Shown piece after piece: positions 33,730-43,364 of a DNA stretch of 64,000 nt. Origin of the DNA: Ewingella sp963519305 (lineage in GTDB: Bacteria; Pseudomonadota; Gammaproteobacteria; Enterobacterales; Enterobacteriaceae). How positions within the stretch are numbered: position 1 is the first letter of the stretch; each line of letters begins with the position of its first letter. The stretch spans positions 53,013-117,012 of the forward strand of contig CAUQMS010000015.1 of the NCBI GenBank assembly GCA_963519305.1. The letters run 5' to 3'. The notes under the pieces are model-generated. The model made no database searches. It was not told the DNA's origin and was given only the letters and a program-made list of their open reading frames with translations. Both the position numbers and the translations under genes were made by a program.

Positions 33730-33772
33730 TGCCGCGTAACCCGTTGAACTGATGATGAGTGAGATAAATAAA

Positions 33773-35839
33773 ATGACTCGTAAACAACGTGCGCTGTTTG
33801 AACCGCGCCTGATCCGCACCGCCCTGCTTGACTCGGTGAAGAAACTGGATCCGCGCGTCCAGTGGCGTAACCCCGTGATGTTCGTAGTCTATCTGGGCAG
33901 TATTCTGACCACGATCATCTGGCTGGCTATTCTTTTCAAACAAACCGACGGCAGCGCCGGTTTTACCGGCAGCGTGTCACTGTGGTTGTGGTTCACCGTC
34001 CTGTTTGCCAACTTTGCTGAAGCACTGGCGGAAGGCCGCAGTAAGGCCCAGGCGCAGAGCCTGAAAGGGGTACAGAAAACCAGCTGGGCGAAGAAGATTT
34101 ATGAACCGCGCCCGGAATCACCGGTGATCAAAGTGGCTGCCGATTCCCTGCGTAAAGGCGACATGGTACTGATCGAAGCCGGTGATACCGTGCCGTGCGA
34201 CGGTGAAGTGTTAGTCGGTGGTGCGTCAGTGGATGAAAGCGCCATCACCGGTGAATCTGCACCGGTTATCCGTGAGTCCGGCGGTGACTTCTCCTCCGTC
34301 ACCGGCGGTACCCGCGTACTGTCTGACTGGCTGGTAGTGCAGTGCTCCGCTAACCCCGGCGACACCTTCCTTGACCGGATGATCGCCATGGTGGAAGGCG
34401 CCAAACGTCGCAAAACGCCAAACGAAGTGGCACTGACCATTCTGCTGGTGGCGCTGACGCTAGTGTTCGTGCTGGCAACGGCCACACTCTACCCGTTCTC
34501 GCTGTTTAGCGTTGATGCCAGCCATGTCGGTGTACCGGTAACCATTACTGTATTAGTGGCGCTGCTGGTTTGTCTTATCCCAACCACCATCGGTGGTCTG
34601 CTGTCAGCCATCGGTGTAGCCGGTATGAGCCGCATGCTGGAAGCGAACGTGATTGCCACCAGCGGCCGTGCGGTTGAAGCGGCCGGTGACGTGGACGTGC
34701 TCCTGCTGGATAAAACCGGGACCATCACGCTGGGTAACCGCCAGGCATCGCAGTTCCTGCCCGCACCGGGCGTGACGGAACAGGAACTGGCCGATGTCGC
34801 GCAGTTATCTTCGCTGGCGGATGAAACACCGGAAGGCCGTAGTATTGTGGTTCTGGCGAAACAGCGCTTTAACCTGCGTGAACGCGACATTCACTCACTG
34901 AACGCCACCTTTGTGCCGTTCTCAGCACAAACCCGTATGAGCGGCGTGAACATCGGGGATCGCAGTATCCGTAAAGGCTCTGTCGATGCTATCCGTCGTC
35001 ACGTTGAAACTAATGGCGGCAGCTTCCCGCTGGCTATCGAAGGGCTGGTGGAAACCGTGGCCCGCAAAGGCGGAACACCGCTGGTGGTGGCAGAAGATGC
35101 CCGCGTGCTGGGCGTGGTTGAGCTAAAAGATATCGTCAAAGGCGGCATTAAAGAGCGCTTTGGTGAGCTACGTAAAATGGGTATCAAAACCGTGATGATC
35201 ACCGGTGACAACCGGTTGACCGCAGCGGCTATCGCAGCGGAAGCCGGTGTGGATGATTTCCTGTCCGAAGCTACGCCGGAAGCCAAACTGGCCCTGATTC
35301 GTCAATACCAGTCCGAAGGTCGCCTGGTGGCGATGACCGGCGACGGTACCAACGACGCCCCGGCACTGGCGCAGGCTGACGTGGCAGTTGCCATGAACTC
35401 AGGGACGCAGGCAGCGAAAGAAGCCGGGAACATGGTAGATCTGGACTCCAACCCGACCAAGCTCATTGAAGTGGTGCATATCGGTAAACAGATGCTGATG
35501 ACGCGCGGCTCGCTGACGACGTTCAGTATCGCCAACGACGTTGCCAAATACTTCGCCATCATTCCGGCGGCGTTCGCAGCAACCTACCCGCAGCTGAATG
35601 CGCTCAACGTTATGCATCTGCACTCCCCTGCCTCTGCGATTTTGTCAGCGGTTATTTTCAACGCCCTGGTGATTGTGTTCCTGATCCCGCTGGCGTTACG
35701 CGGTGTCAGCTATAAAGCCATGAGTGCCGCGTCATTACTGCGCCGCAACCTGTGGATTTATGGTGTGGGTGGTCTGATAGTGCCGTTCATCGGTATCAAG
35801 GTGATTGACGTCATCCTCACCGTTTTACATTTAAGTTAA
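33773..35839 (+). CDS. kdpB: K+-transporting P-type ATPase subunit B
   Basis: KdpB is the ATP-hydrolysing P-type ATPase subunit. The phosphorylated Asp313 is in LLLDKTGTITLGN; the TGES actuator motif occurs as AITGESAPV and the hinge as MTGDGTNDAPAL. I start at the ATG at 33773 (MTRKQRALFEP, 688 residues) because it aligns with E. coli MSRKQLALFEP; two ATGs 18-21 bases upstream are open but lack a ribosome site. It follows kdpA by 43 bases. Confidence 0.96.
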   Translation: MTRKQRALFEPRLIRTALLDSVKKLDPRVQWRNPVMFVVYLGSILTTIIWLAILFKQTDGSAGFTGSVSLWLWFTVLFANFAEALAEGRSKAQAQSLKGVQKTSWAKKIYEPRPESPVIKVAADSLRKGDMVLIEAGDTVPCDGEVLVGGASVDESAITGESAPVIRESGGDFSSVTGGTRVLSDWLVVQCSANPGDTFLDRMIAMVEGAKRRKTPNEVALTILLVALTLVFVLATATLYPFSLFSVDASHVGVPVTITVLVALLVCLIPTTIGGLLSAIGVAGMSRMLEANVIATSGRAVEAAGDVDVLLLDKTGTITLGNRQASQFLPAPGVTEQELADVAQLSSLADETPEGRSIVVLAKQRFNLRERDIHSLNATFVPFSAQTRMSGVNIGDRSIRKGSVDAIRRHVETNGGSFPLAIEGLVETVARKGGTPLVVAEDARVLGVVELKDIVKGGIKERFGELRKMGIKTVMITGDNRLTAAAIAAEAGVDDFLSEATPEAKLALIRQYQSEGRLVAMTGDGTNDAPALAQADVAVAMNSGTQAAKEAGNMVDLDSNPTKLIEVVHIGKQMLMTRGSLTTFSIANDVAKYFAIIPAAFAATYPQLNALNVMHLHSPASAILSAVIFNALVIVFLIPLALRGVSYKAMSAASLLRRNLWIYGVGGLIVPFIGIKVIDVILTVLHLS

Positions 35840-35851
35840 GGGGAAGAGACA

Positions 35852-36478
35852 ATGTCTGTGTTACGTACTCAGTCTGTTAATCGGGCACCCAAAGCAGAAC
35901 GCATGAGCTACCTTCGCCCGGCGATTGTGATGACAGTTTTCCTGACGCTGGCAACGGGGGTTATCTACCCGTTTGTGACCACCGGGATCTCCTCTGCGGC
36001 ATTTAGCTACCGCGCTGAAGGGTCGCTTATCCGCGATAACGGTGTATTGATCGGTTCTGAACTGATTGGGCAGAACTTTACCCATACCAATTATTTCTGG
36101 GGACGCCCATCGGCAACGTCAGATTCACCCTATAATCCGATGGCCTCCGGCGGCAGCAACCTGGCGGTCAGCAATCCGGCGCTGGATAAAGCCGTGGCGG
36201 ATCGCGTGGCGGCGCTGCGTCTGGCGAATCCACAAAGTCCGTCACAGGTGCCGGTGGATCTGGTGACTGCATCCGGCAGTGGTCTGGATCCGCAAATTTC
36301 GGTAGAAGCAGCACAGTGGCAGGCCCCGCGTGTTGCCAGCGCCCGGGGTCTAACGGTGGCGCAGGTGAATAAACTGATTGAAGATAATACCGTCTCGCCG
36401 CTGGTGAATTTCCTCGGCCCGACAGTGGTGAACGTGGTTCAATTGAATCATGCTTTGGATCAGGTAAAAGTTCAGTAA
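35852..36478 (+). CDS. kdpC: K+-transporting ATPase subunit C
   Basis: KdpC is the single-helix accessory subunit that raises ATP affinity of the complex. The conserved core is intact: LIGQNFTHTNYFWGRPSAT, SGGSNLAVSNPALDK and VDLVTASGSGLDPQIS. The 208-residue length exceeds the 190 of E. coli because of an 18-residue hydrophilic N-terminus; an internal Met18 (MSYLRPAIVM) aligns with the E. coli start, but the ATG at 35852 has a strong ribosome site (AGGGGAAGAG), so I keep it. Confidence 0.95.
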   Translation: MSVLRTQSVNRAPKAERMSYLRPAIVMTVFLTLATGVIYPFVTTGISSAAFSYRAEGSLIRDNGVLIGSELIGQNFTHTNYFWGRPSATSDSPYNPMASGGSNLAVSNPALDKAVADRVAALRLANPQSPSQVPVDLVTASGSGLDPQISVEAAQWQAPRVASARGLTVAQVNKLIEDNTVSPLVNFLGPTVVNVVQLNHALDQVKVQ

Positions 36479-36592
36479 TCGATTCGAACTCACAGGGTTA
36501 GATCAGGGCGCAACACGCTGCACCTTTCAGAGAAACAACTGGAAGACGCAACATGCTGCGCCCGTTCGGTTTTCAATTAAACAGGGATTAAC

Positions 36593-39286
36593 ATGGTTGA
36601 AGAATCACAGCGCCCCGACCCGGACAGTCTTCTGGCCATTGCCAATGAGAAGCCACGCGGGCAGTTGAAGGTATTTTTTGGTGCCTGTGCGGGCGTCGGG
36701 AAAACGTACGCCATGTTGCAGGAAGCACAGAGGTTGCGGGCGACGGGTCTGGACGTGCTGATCGGCGTGGTGGAAACCCACGGTCGCGCCGAGACCGAAG
36801 CCATGCTGCCGGGCCTCAGTCAGTTACCGCCAAAACGTATTCAGCACCGCGGGCGCCTGGTACAGGAATTTGATCTTGATGCCGCCCTCGCCCGCCATCC
36901 GGCGCTGATCCTGATGGATGAACTGGCACACAGTAACGCAGCCGGTTCACGTCATCCGAAGCGCTGGCAGGATATCGAAGAGCTTCTCGACGCGGGCATT
37001 GACGTGTTCACCACCGTCAACGTCCAGCATCTGGAAAGCCTGAACGACGTGGTCAGCGGCGTCACCGGCATTCTTATTCGTGAAACCGTCCCCGACCGTT
37101 TATTTGATGACGCCACCGAAGTGGTATTGGTGGATCTGCCGCCCGACTCCCTGCGCCAGCGCCTCAAAGAGGGTAAAGTTTACATTCCCGGTCAGGCCGA
37201 GCGCGCCATCGAACACTTCTTCCGTAAAGGTAACCTGATCGCCCTGCGCGAACTGGCGCTGCGCCGCACCGCCGACCGCGTAGACGATCAGATGCGCGAA
37301 TACCGCGATGACCGCGGTGTTCACCGCGTATGGCATACCCGCGACGCACTGCTGCTTTGCATTGGTCACGGCGGCGGCAACGAGAAGCTGATCCGCGTGG
37401 CGTCCCGTCTGGCGGCCCGTCTGGGCTGCGTCTGGCATGCCGTTTATGTCGAAACTCCCCGCCTGCACCGCCTGCCGGAAGGCCAGCGCCGGGCCATTTT
37501 ACGCTCGCTGAAACTGGCGCAGGAGCTGGGCGCAGAAACAGCCACCCTCTCCGACCCGCAAGAAGAACAGGCGATTTTACGTTATGCCCGCGAACACCGG
37601 CTGGGTAAAATCATGATGGGCCGCCGCAAAGAGCAGCGCTGGAGGCTGGGCGGCAGTTTTGCCGACCGGCTGGCGCGCATCGGTCCGGATCTGGATCTGG
37701 TGATTGTCGGGCTGGAAGATGCCCCGCCGGTCACGACGCGTAAAGAGCACGATGCCCGCACCTTTGCTGAAAAATTCAGCCGTCAGCTACAGGGCTGCGC
37801 GGTGGCCGTGGCGCTGTGCGCGATGATCACTGTGTTTTCCCAGTGGCTGGTTCCGGCGTTCGATCAGGCCAACCTGGTGATGGTTTACCTGCTTGGCGTG
37901 GTGATTGTGGCGCTGTTTTATGGCCGCTGGCCGTCGGCGCTGGCAGCGGTGATCAACGTCGTCAGTTTTGATCTGTTCTTCGTACAACCGCGCGGATCGC
38001 TGGCGGTGACGGACGCACAATATCTGGTGACCTTTGCGGTCATGCTGATTGTCGGCATTCTGATCGGCAATCTGACCGCCGGTGTGCGTTATCAGGCGCG
38101 AATCGCCCGCCACCGCGAGAAACGGGCGCAGCATCTGTATGAGATGTCGAAAGGGCTGAGCCAGGCGATGACGCCGGATGCCATCGCACAGACCAGCCGC
38201 CACTTTATCTCCTCCAGTTTGCATGCCAAAACGGCGGTTTTATTGCCGCAGGAGAACGGCAGTTTGCAGCCCGCCGGGTCTGACGAAGGCACCAGCATCG
38301 TGGTGGATGACGCCATTGCCCGCTGGAGTTTCGATAAACAGATGCCCGCCGGTGCCGGTACCGATACCCTCGCCGGTGTGCCCTACCAGTTGCTGCCACT
38401 GGTGGCCTCCGGCCAGGCGCGTGGCTTGCTGGCGGTAGAACCTGCCAACATCCGCCAGTTAATGGTGCCGGAACAGCAGCGTTTGTTGCAGACCTTTACG
38501 GTGCTTATTGCCAACGCCCTCGACCGTCTGCATCTCTCTGCCAGTGCCGAAACCGCACGGCTCGATGCCCAGCGCGAACAGCTACGTAACTCGCTGCTGT
38601 CGGCGCTGTCACATGATTTACGTACGCCGCTGACCGTACTCTTCGGTCAGGCGGAGATCCTCACACTGGATCTGGCGTCGGAAGGCTCCAAACACGCGCC
38701 GCAGGCCAATCAGATTCGCCAGCAGGTGCTGAGTACCACGCGGCTGGTGAATAATTTGCTGGATATGGCACGTATTCAGTCCGGCGGATTTAATCTGCGC
38801 AAAGAGTGGCAGTCGGTGGAGGAGATCGTCGGCAGCGCCCTGCGTATGCTGGAAACCGTGCTCAGTACCCATCAGATAAAAATCGAGCTGCCAGAGGAAC
38901 TATTGCTGGTGAACTGCGACGGCAGCCTGATCGAGCGGGTGTTTATCAACCTGCTGGAAAACGCTCATAAATATGCGGGTTCGGGCGCGACTATTGGTAT
39001 CCGCGCCACGCCGCTGGACGACTGGCTGGAGATGGAGGTGTGGGATAACGGTCCGGGGATCGCCCCCGGTGGCGAACGCGCGATCTTCGACAAGTTCTCG
39101 CGCGGTAATAAAGAGTCTGCAATACCGGGCGTGGGCTTGGGGTTAGCGATTTGTCGTGCCATTATTGATGTGCACGACGGACGGATTTGGGCAGAAAATG
39201 GTCCAAACGGCGGCGCGCGTTTCCGCTTCCGGCTACCGCTGGAAAAATTGCCTGAGATGGATACTGACATTAACGAGGAACTGTGA
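36593..39286 (+). CDS. kdpD: Sensor histidine kinase KdpD
   Basis: KdpD senses K+ limitation and osmotic stress and phosphorylates KdpE. The 897-residue protein (894 in E. coli) has an N-terminal KdpD domain with Walker A GACAGVGKTYAM, a Usp-like domain, four closely spaced membrane helices around residues 400-500, a GAF-like segment and a C-terminal kinase with His674 in SHDLRTPLTV, plus N and G boxes (LLENAHKYA, GVGLGLAICR). It starts 114 bases after kdpC and overlaps kdpE by 4 bases. Confidence 0.97.
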   Translation: MVEESQRPDPDSLLAIANEKPRGQLKVFFGACAGVGKTYAMLQEAQRLRATGLDVLIGVVETHGRAETEAMLPGLSQLPPKRIQHRGRLVQEFDLDAALARHPALILMDELAHSNAAGSRHPKRWQDIEELLDAGIDVFTTVNVQHLESLNDVVSGVTGILIRETVPDRLFDDATEVVLVDLPPDSLRQRLKEGKVYIPGQAERAIEHFFRKGNLIALRELALRRTADRVDDQMREYRDDRGVHRVWHTRDALLLCIGHGGGNEKLIRVASRLAARLGCVWHAVYVETPRLHRLPEGQRRAILRSLKLAQELGAETATLSDPQEEQAILRYAREHRLGKIMMGRRKEQRWRLGGSFADRLARIGPDLDLVIVGLEDAPPVTTRKEHDARTFAEKFSRQLQGCAVAVALCAMITVFSQWLVPAFDQANLVMVYLLGVVIVALFYGRWPSALAAVINVVSFDLFFVQPRGSLAVTDAQYLVTFAVMLIVGILIGNLTAGVRYQARIARHREKRAQHLYEMSKGLSQAMTPDAIAQTSRHFISSSLHAKTAVLLPQENGSLQPAGSDEGTSIVVDDAIARWSFDKQMPAGAGTDTLAGVPYQLLPLVASGQARGLLAVEPANIRQLMVPEQQRLLQTFTVLIANALDRLHLSASAETARLDAQREQLRNSLLSALSHDLRTPLTVLFGQAEILTLDLASEGSKHAPQANQIRQQVLSTTRLVNNLLDMARIQSGGFNLRKEWQSVEEIVGSALRMLETVLSTHQIKIELPEELLLVNCDGSLIERVFINLLENAHKYAGSGATIGIRATPLDDWLEMEVWDNGPGIAPGGERAIFDKFSRGNKESAIPGVGLGLAICRAIIDVHDGRIWAENGPNGGARFRFRLPLEKLPEMDTDINEEL

Positions 39287-39972
39287 CTGCATCCCCCATT
39301 AATATTTTGATTGTTGAAGATGAAAAAGAGATCCGTCGCTTTGTCCGCACAGCGCTGGAGGGGGAAGGCTTGCGGGTGTTTGAGAGCGATACGCTGCAAC
39401 GTGGGCTGATTGAAGCCGGCACCCGCAAACCAGATCTGATTATTCTCGATCTCGGTTTGCCGGACGGTGATGGCCTGACTTACATCCGTGATTTGCGCCA
39501 CTGGAGCGCCATCCCGGTGATTGTGCTGTCGGCGCGAACCAGCGAAGAGGACAAGATTGCCGCGCTGGACGCCGGGGCTGACGACTTCCTCACCAAGCCA
39601 TTTGGCGTCGGCGAACTACTGGCCCGCGTGCGCGTCGCGCTGCGTCGCCATGCGGGGAATAATCAGGAGACCCCGCTGGTGAGCTTCTCCGACGTGACGG
39701 TTGACCTGATTAACCGCCGCGTTCAGCGTAACGGCGAAGACTTACACCTGACGCCGATTGAATTTCGCCTGCTGGCAGAACTACTCGCCAACAGCGGTAA
39801 GGTGATCACCCAGCGTCAGCTGCTGAGCCACGTCTGGGGACCGAATTACGTCGAACACAGTCATTACTTGCGTATTTACATGGGACATTTGCGCCAGAAA
39901 CTGGAAGCCGATGCCACCCGCCCGCGCCATCTGCTGACCGAGACAGGGGTCGGCTACCGTTTTCTGCCTTAA
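39283..39972 (+). CDS. kdpE: KDP operon response regulator KdpE
   Basis: KdpE is an OmpR/PhoB-type response regulator activating kdpFABC. The receiver domain has the acidic pocket VEDEKE and the phospho-acceptor Asp56 in LIILDLGLPDGDG; Lys in TKPFGVGELL is present. The C-terminal winged helix covers about residues 130-225. The start is GTG at 39283, overlapping the kdpD stop (GTGA) and preceded by GAGGA. It has 229 residues (225 in E. coli) and is convergent with padR, overlapping its end by 4 bases. Confidence 0.97.
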   Translation: MTASPINILIVEDEKEIRRFVRTALEGEGLRVFESDTLQRGLIEAGTRKPDLIILDLGLPDGDGLTYIRDLRHWSAIPVIVLSARTSEEDKIAALDAGADDFLTKPFGVGELLARVRVALRRHAGNNQETPLVSFSDVTVDLINRRVQRNGEDLHLTPIEFRLLAELLANSGKVITQRQLLSHVWGPNYVEHSHYLRIYMGHLRQKLEADATRPRHLLTETGVGYRFLP

Positions 39973-40679
39973 GACTCACTCTTATCCTGCGCCGCTTTTG
40001 CTGCCAGTTCGGCGTCGATAGCGGCGAATTCAGTTTCAATGCTGTCGGCCGCTTTGACCAGCGTGGCATTCACGCGGGCTACGTGTTCAGCGCTGAGATC
40101 GCCGCGCATAAAGTTGGCGCGCAGCACGCTTCTCAGACGATGCATGGCGTCTGAAATTTCTTCCGCCAGATTGCCACCACGCTCACGCGTAGCGCCCGCC
40201 AGCCGGGCAAAAATCACATCCACCGCCGCCTGGTGCTGCGCCAGTTCTACTTTACCGGCCTCGGTGATTTGATAACTTTTACGGCCATTGCCGGTTGCAA
40301 CTGCTTCGAGGAAATCCTGCTCTTCCAGCAGCGTCAGCGTCGGGTAGATAACGCCCGGGCTTGGGACATACAGACCAGATGACGCTTCTTCAATCGCCTT
40401 AATCAACTCGTAGCCGTGGCTCGGTTTTTTCGCTACCAGCGCCAGCAGCACGCGGCGCAGATCGCCGTGTTCAAACAGACGCTGCACGCGTTCGCCATGA
40501 CGCCCTTCCCCGCGTCCGCCGCGACGTCCTTCACCGCGCTCGCCCCTTTCATGGCGGTCACCGTGGTCGCCAAAGTGGTGACGGCCACCACGGCGCATAT
40601 CTTGGCGGCAATGATGTTCGCCACGCTCTTCATCACATCCATGACCGCGATGGCGGCCTTCAAAAAGTTTACTGAACAT
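39969..40679 (-). CDS. PadR-family regulator with His/Cys/acid-rich N-terminus (YqjI-like)
   Basis: The 236-residue protein has two parts. Residues 1 to about 65 are extremely rich in His, Arg, Gly, Asp and Glu with two Cys (EGRHRGHGCDEERGEHHC), resembling the metal-binding extension of the nickel-responsive E. coli YqjI. Residues about 68-150 are a PadR winged helix (SHGYELIKAIEEASSGLYVP, PSPGVIYPTLTLLEEQDFL), followed by a helical C-terminus for dimerisation. AAGGA precedes the ATG. A perfect 35-bp palindrome lies 27 bases upstream, suggesting autoregulation. There is no adjacent yqjH-type target gene. Metal response is inferred from composition. Confidence 0.85.
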   Translation of the reverse strand: MFSKLFEGRHRGHGCDEERGEHHCRQDMRRGGRHHFGDHGDRHERGERGEGRRGGRGEGRHGERVQRLFEHGDLRRVLLALVAKKPSHGYELIKAIEEASSGLYVPSPGVIYPTLTLLEEQDFLEAVATGNGRKSYQITEAGKVELAQHQAAVDVIFARLAGATRERGGNLAEEISDAMHRLRSVLRANFMRGDLSAEHVARVNATLVKAADSIETEFAAIDAELAAKAAQDKSES

Positions 40680-40705
40680 AGGTTCGATCCTTAAAAGTAG
40701 TGTTA

Positions 40706-40740
40706 TTTAGATATATCGAAATTATTTCGATATATCTAAA
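40706..40740. promoter_or_regulatory. Perfect palindromic operator upstream of the padR gene
   Basis: Two exact 17-base arms (TTTAGATATATCGAAAT and its complement) flank one central T. The sub-motif AGATATATCT recurs at 40783-40792, giving a second, partial site. The position between the gene and its likely promoter fits repression by the PadR protein itself. Confidence 0.8.
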
Positions 40741-40823
40741 CTAGATCGAATTTTGGCCGCTGGCAAGTGCAAACGCGCATTTAGATATATCTTTTTATTA
40801 CAGAAGGACGCGGGGGATGGCAG

Positions 40824-40855
40824 AAAACAAAAAAGCGCTGAATGATCAGCGCTTT
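40824..40855 (-). terminator. Rho-independent terminator of seqA-pgm
   Basis: On the minus strand a perfect 10-bp stem (AAAGCGCTGA / TCAGCGCTTT, loop TCAT) is followed by TTTTTTGTTTT, 32 bases after the pgm stop. Confidence 0.9.
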
Positions 40856-40886
40856 GATGGATGAGATGTAAAACGAAATCGGGGGG

Positions 40887-42530
40887 TTATTTGGCGTCGG
40901 CAAGAACTTTGCTGACGATATCCACGGCTTCTTTCTCAATTTTTTCGCGGTGTTCTGCGCCGAGGAAGCTTTCACAATAGATCTTGTAAGCCTCTTCAGT
41001 ACCGGACGGACGCGCGGCGAACCAGCCATTTTTGGTCATCACTTTCAGACCGCCAATGGATGCTCCATTACCCGGCGCATTGGTCAGGCGTGCAGTGATG
41101 GGGTCACCGGCCAGAGTGTCTGCTTTTACCTGTTCAGGAGAAAGCTTAGCCAGCGCGGCTTTTTGCGCATGCGTGGCTGGTGCCTGAATACGGTTGTAGC
41201 TTGGCGCACCGAAACGAGCTGCGAGCTCATCGTAATGTTCCTGCGGATTCTTACCGGTAACGGCAGTGATCTCCGCAGCCAACAGACACATGATGATGCC
41301 GTCTTTGTCGGTTGACCACGGTGTGCCGTCAAAACGCAGGAACGAAGCCCCTGCGCTCTCTTCACCACCGAAACCGAAGCTGCCGTCGAACAGACCATCA
41401 ACAAACCATTTGAAACCCACCGGCACTTCCACCAGCTTGCGGCCCAAATCTTCCACGACGCGGTCGATCATCTCACTGGAAACCAGCGTTTTACCGACGG
41501 CCACGTCTTGGCCCCATTTCGGACGATGCTGGAACAGGTACTGGATAGCCACGGCCAGATAGTGGTTTGGGTTCATCAGGCCTTTCGGCGTGACGATACC
41601 GTGACGATCGTAGTCCGGGTCATTGGCGAACGCCAGATCGAACTTGTCGCGCAGCGCCAGCAGACCGGCCATCGCCGATTCAGACGAGCAGTCCATACGG
41701 ATCACGCCGTCGTGGTCGAGATGCATGAAACGGAAAGTCTGATCGACCGAGTCATTCACCAGCGTAAGATCCAGCTCATAATATGCGGCGATGCGTTTCC
41801 AGTATTCGATACCGGAACCGCCCAGCGGATCAACGCCCAGCTTCAGGCCCGCTTTCTGAATCGCTTTCATATCGACGATTTCGCCCAGACTTTCAATGTA
41901 AGGCTGAACCAGATCAATCGCCGTCAGATGCCCGCTTTTCCAGGCAGCATCCAGCGTCTGGCGCTGTACACCGGCAAGTTTTGCAGCCAGCAGCGCATTG
42001 GCACGTTTTTCAATCACAGAGGTCAGATCGGTATCAGCCGGTCCGCCGTTGGTCGGATTGTATTTAATGCCACCGTCTTCCGGAGGGTTATGCGATGGCG
42101 TGATAACAATACCATCGGCCTTCGCGCCGCCTTTGCGGTTATGCGTCAGGATCGCGTGCGAAACCGCAGGCGTCGGCGTAAAGCCATTCTCTTCCTGAAC
42201 GATAACGTCAACGCCGTTAGCGGTCAGCACTTCCAGCACGGAAATAAAGGCAGGCTCAGACAGCGCGTGGGTATCTTTGCCCACGTAGCACGGACCGGTT
42301 GTGCCCTGCTCTTTACGCACTTCGGCGATCGCCTGAGCAATCGCCAGAATGTGATTTTCGTTAAAGCTGTGGCGCTCTGCGCTGCCACGGTGACCGGACG
42401 TGCCGAATTTCACCGCATGAGCAGTATTCGCCGGGTCCGGTTGCAGGACGTAATATTGTGACGTCAACTGCGCCACATTAATCAAATCGCTTTGCTGAGC
42501 AGGTTGCCCTGCACGAGGGTTATTGGCCAC
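40887..42530 (-). CDS. pgm: Phosphoglucomutase (alpha-D-glucose)
   Basis: Pgm interconverts glucose 1-phosphate and glucose 6-phosphate, linking glycolysis to glycogen, trehalose and UDP-glucose. The 547-residue protein (546 in E. coli) has its phospho-serine Ser146 in VITPSHNPPEDGG, the metal-binding loop NDPDYDRHGIV and the sugar-binding GGEESAGASFLR. The start is GTG at 42530 with GGGAG about 9 nt upstream. It follows seqA by 24 bases, the conserved seqA-pgm operon. Confidence 0.97.
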   Translation of the reverse strand: MANNPRAGQPAQQSDLINVAQLTSQYYVLQPDPANTAHAVKFGTSGHRGSAERHSFNENHILAIAQAIAEVRKEQGTTGPCYVGKDTHALSEPAFISVLEVLTANGVDVIVQEENGFTPTPAVSHAILTHNRKGGAKADGIVITPSHNPPEDGGIKYNPTNGGPADTDLTSVIEKRANALLAAKLAGVQRQTLDAAWKSGHLTAIDLVQPYIESLGEIVDMKAIQKAGLKLGVDPLGGSGIEYWKRIAAYYELDLTLVNDSVDQTFRFMHLDHDGVIRMDCSSESAMAGLLALRDKFDLAFANDPDYDRHGIVTPKGLMNPNHYLAVAIQYLFQHRPKWGQDVAVGKTLVSSEMIDRVVEDLGRKLVEVPVGFKWFVDGLFDGSFGFGGEESAGASFLRFDGTPWSTDKDGIIMCLLAAEITAVTGKNPQEHYDELAARFGAPSYNRIQAPATHAQKAALAKLSPEQVKADTLAGDPITARLTNAPGNGASIGGLKVMTKNGWFAARPSGTEEAYKIYCESFLGAEHREKIEKEAVDIVSKVLADAK

Positions 42531-42554
42531 TGGCGCTTCTCCCTGATGCTGAAA

Positions 42555-43112
42555 TTAGAGGGTACCGCACACTTTGTCAGTCAGTTCCGCCGGGAACTGC
42601 ATCAATTGCATGATGTGTTCGATCATGCTGCGTTTGCGGCCTGTGTTGGTATTGGTGATAACCCAATACGGCGTTCCGGGAACGTGTTTAGGTTTGGTAT
42701 GAATGCCGTTTTGCAGCAGAGTCTGCTGGTCACCGGCGAAATAGGTGCGCGTGCGGCCACGAAGGGAATCTGTCGCGGCAGCGAATTCTTTAGGATTCAG
42801 GCAATACAGCGTTGACAGAATCAGCATGAAACGGTTTACCGCTTTGGTCTGATCGGCATACTCATCAGAGAGCAGCAGTTCACGTACGGCACGGACTTTA
42901 TCGCGTGCAGTATTAGCGGCGACGGCTGGCGCTTTCTCCTGGGCAGCGGCACCCGAAACCGGTGCGCCCGCAGCGGCAGGTGCAGACTTCACTTCCTGAC
43001 CGGCAGAAAACTTCAGCATACGGCGCAAAATATCCGATGCTGTTTCACCGATATGCTGCGTATGGCTGGCAATATAGCGGTAGAGTTCTTCGTCAACCTC
43101 AATAGTTTTCAT
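42555..43112 (-). CDS. seqA: SeqA, negative modulator of replication initiation
   Basis: SeqA binds hemimethylated GATC sites, sequesters oriC and organises new DNA behind forks. The 185-residue protein (181 in E. coli) has the N-terminal oligomerisation domain MKTIEVDEELYRYIASHTQ and the C-terminal DNA-binding domain with GRTRTYFAGDQQTLL and TPYWVITNTNTGRKRSM. The linker (about residues 38-65) is Ala/Pro-rich and variable, as in other species. It is divergent from ybfF. Confidence 0.97.
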   Translation of the reverse strand: MKTIEVDEELYRYIASHTQHIGETASDILRRMLKFSAGQEVKSAPAAAGAPVSGAAAQEKAPAVAANTARDKVRAVRELLLSDEYADQTKAVNRFMLILSTLYCLNPKEFAAATDSLRGRTRTYFAGDQQTLLQNGIHTKPKHVPGTPYWVITNTNTGRKRSMIEHIMQLMQFPAELTDKVCGTL

Positions 43113-43364
43113 CTTTTTCCAGTACTGTTTTTTCTACTTAATTTGTTCAAAAGGATTATACAAATTTCTACGCGTTTACGAACAGGGGAATTGTGCCGCG
43201 AAGCAAAAAGCAGAATTATTACCTTTTGCTGCATGCTGGCCCCGGCCTGTTCTGCTCCACGTAGTGAAATCCCGCTCAGGCATCTGGCAGAAAACTTTCC
43301 GTTTTAAAAATTATCCGCTACTCATGATAACCTAATGAGATTGTTTATCTGCATGAAGTTCACC

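Noticed and set aside
41508..42461. 317-codon plus-strand frame opposite pgm
   Set aside because: Antisense shadow of pgm.
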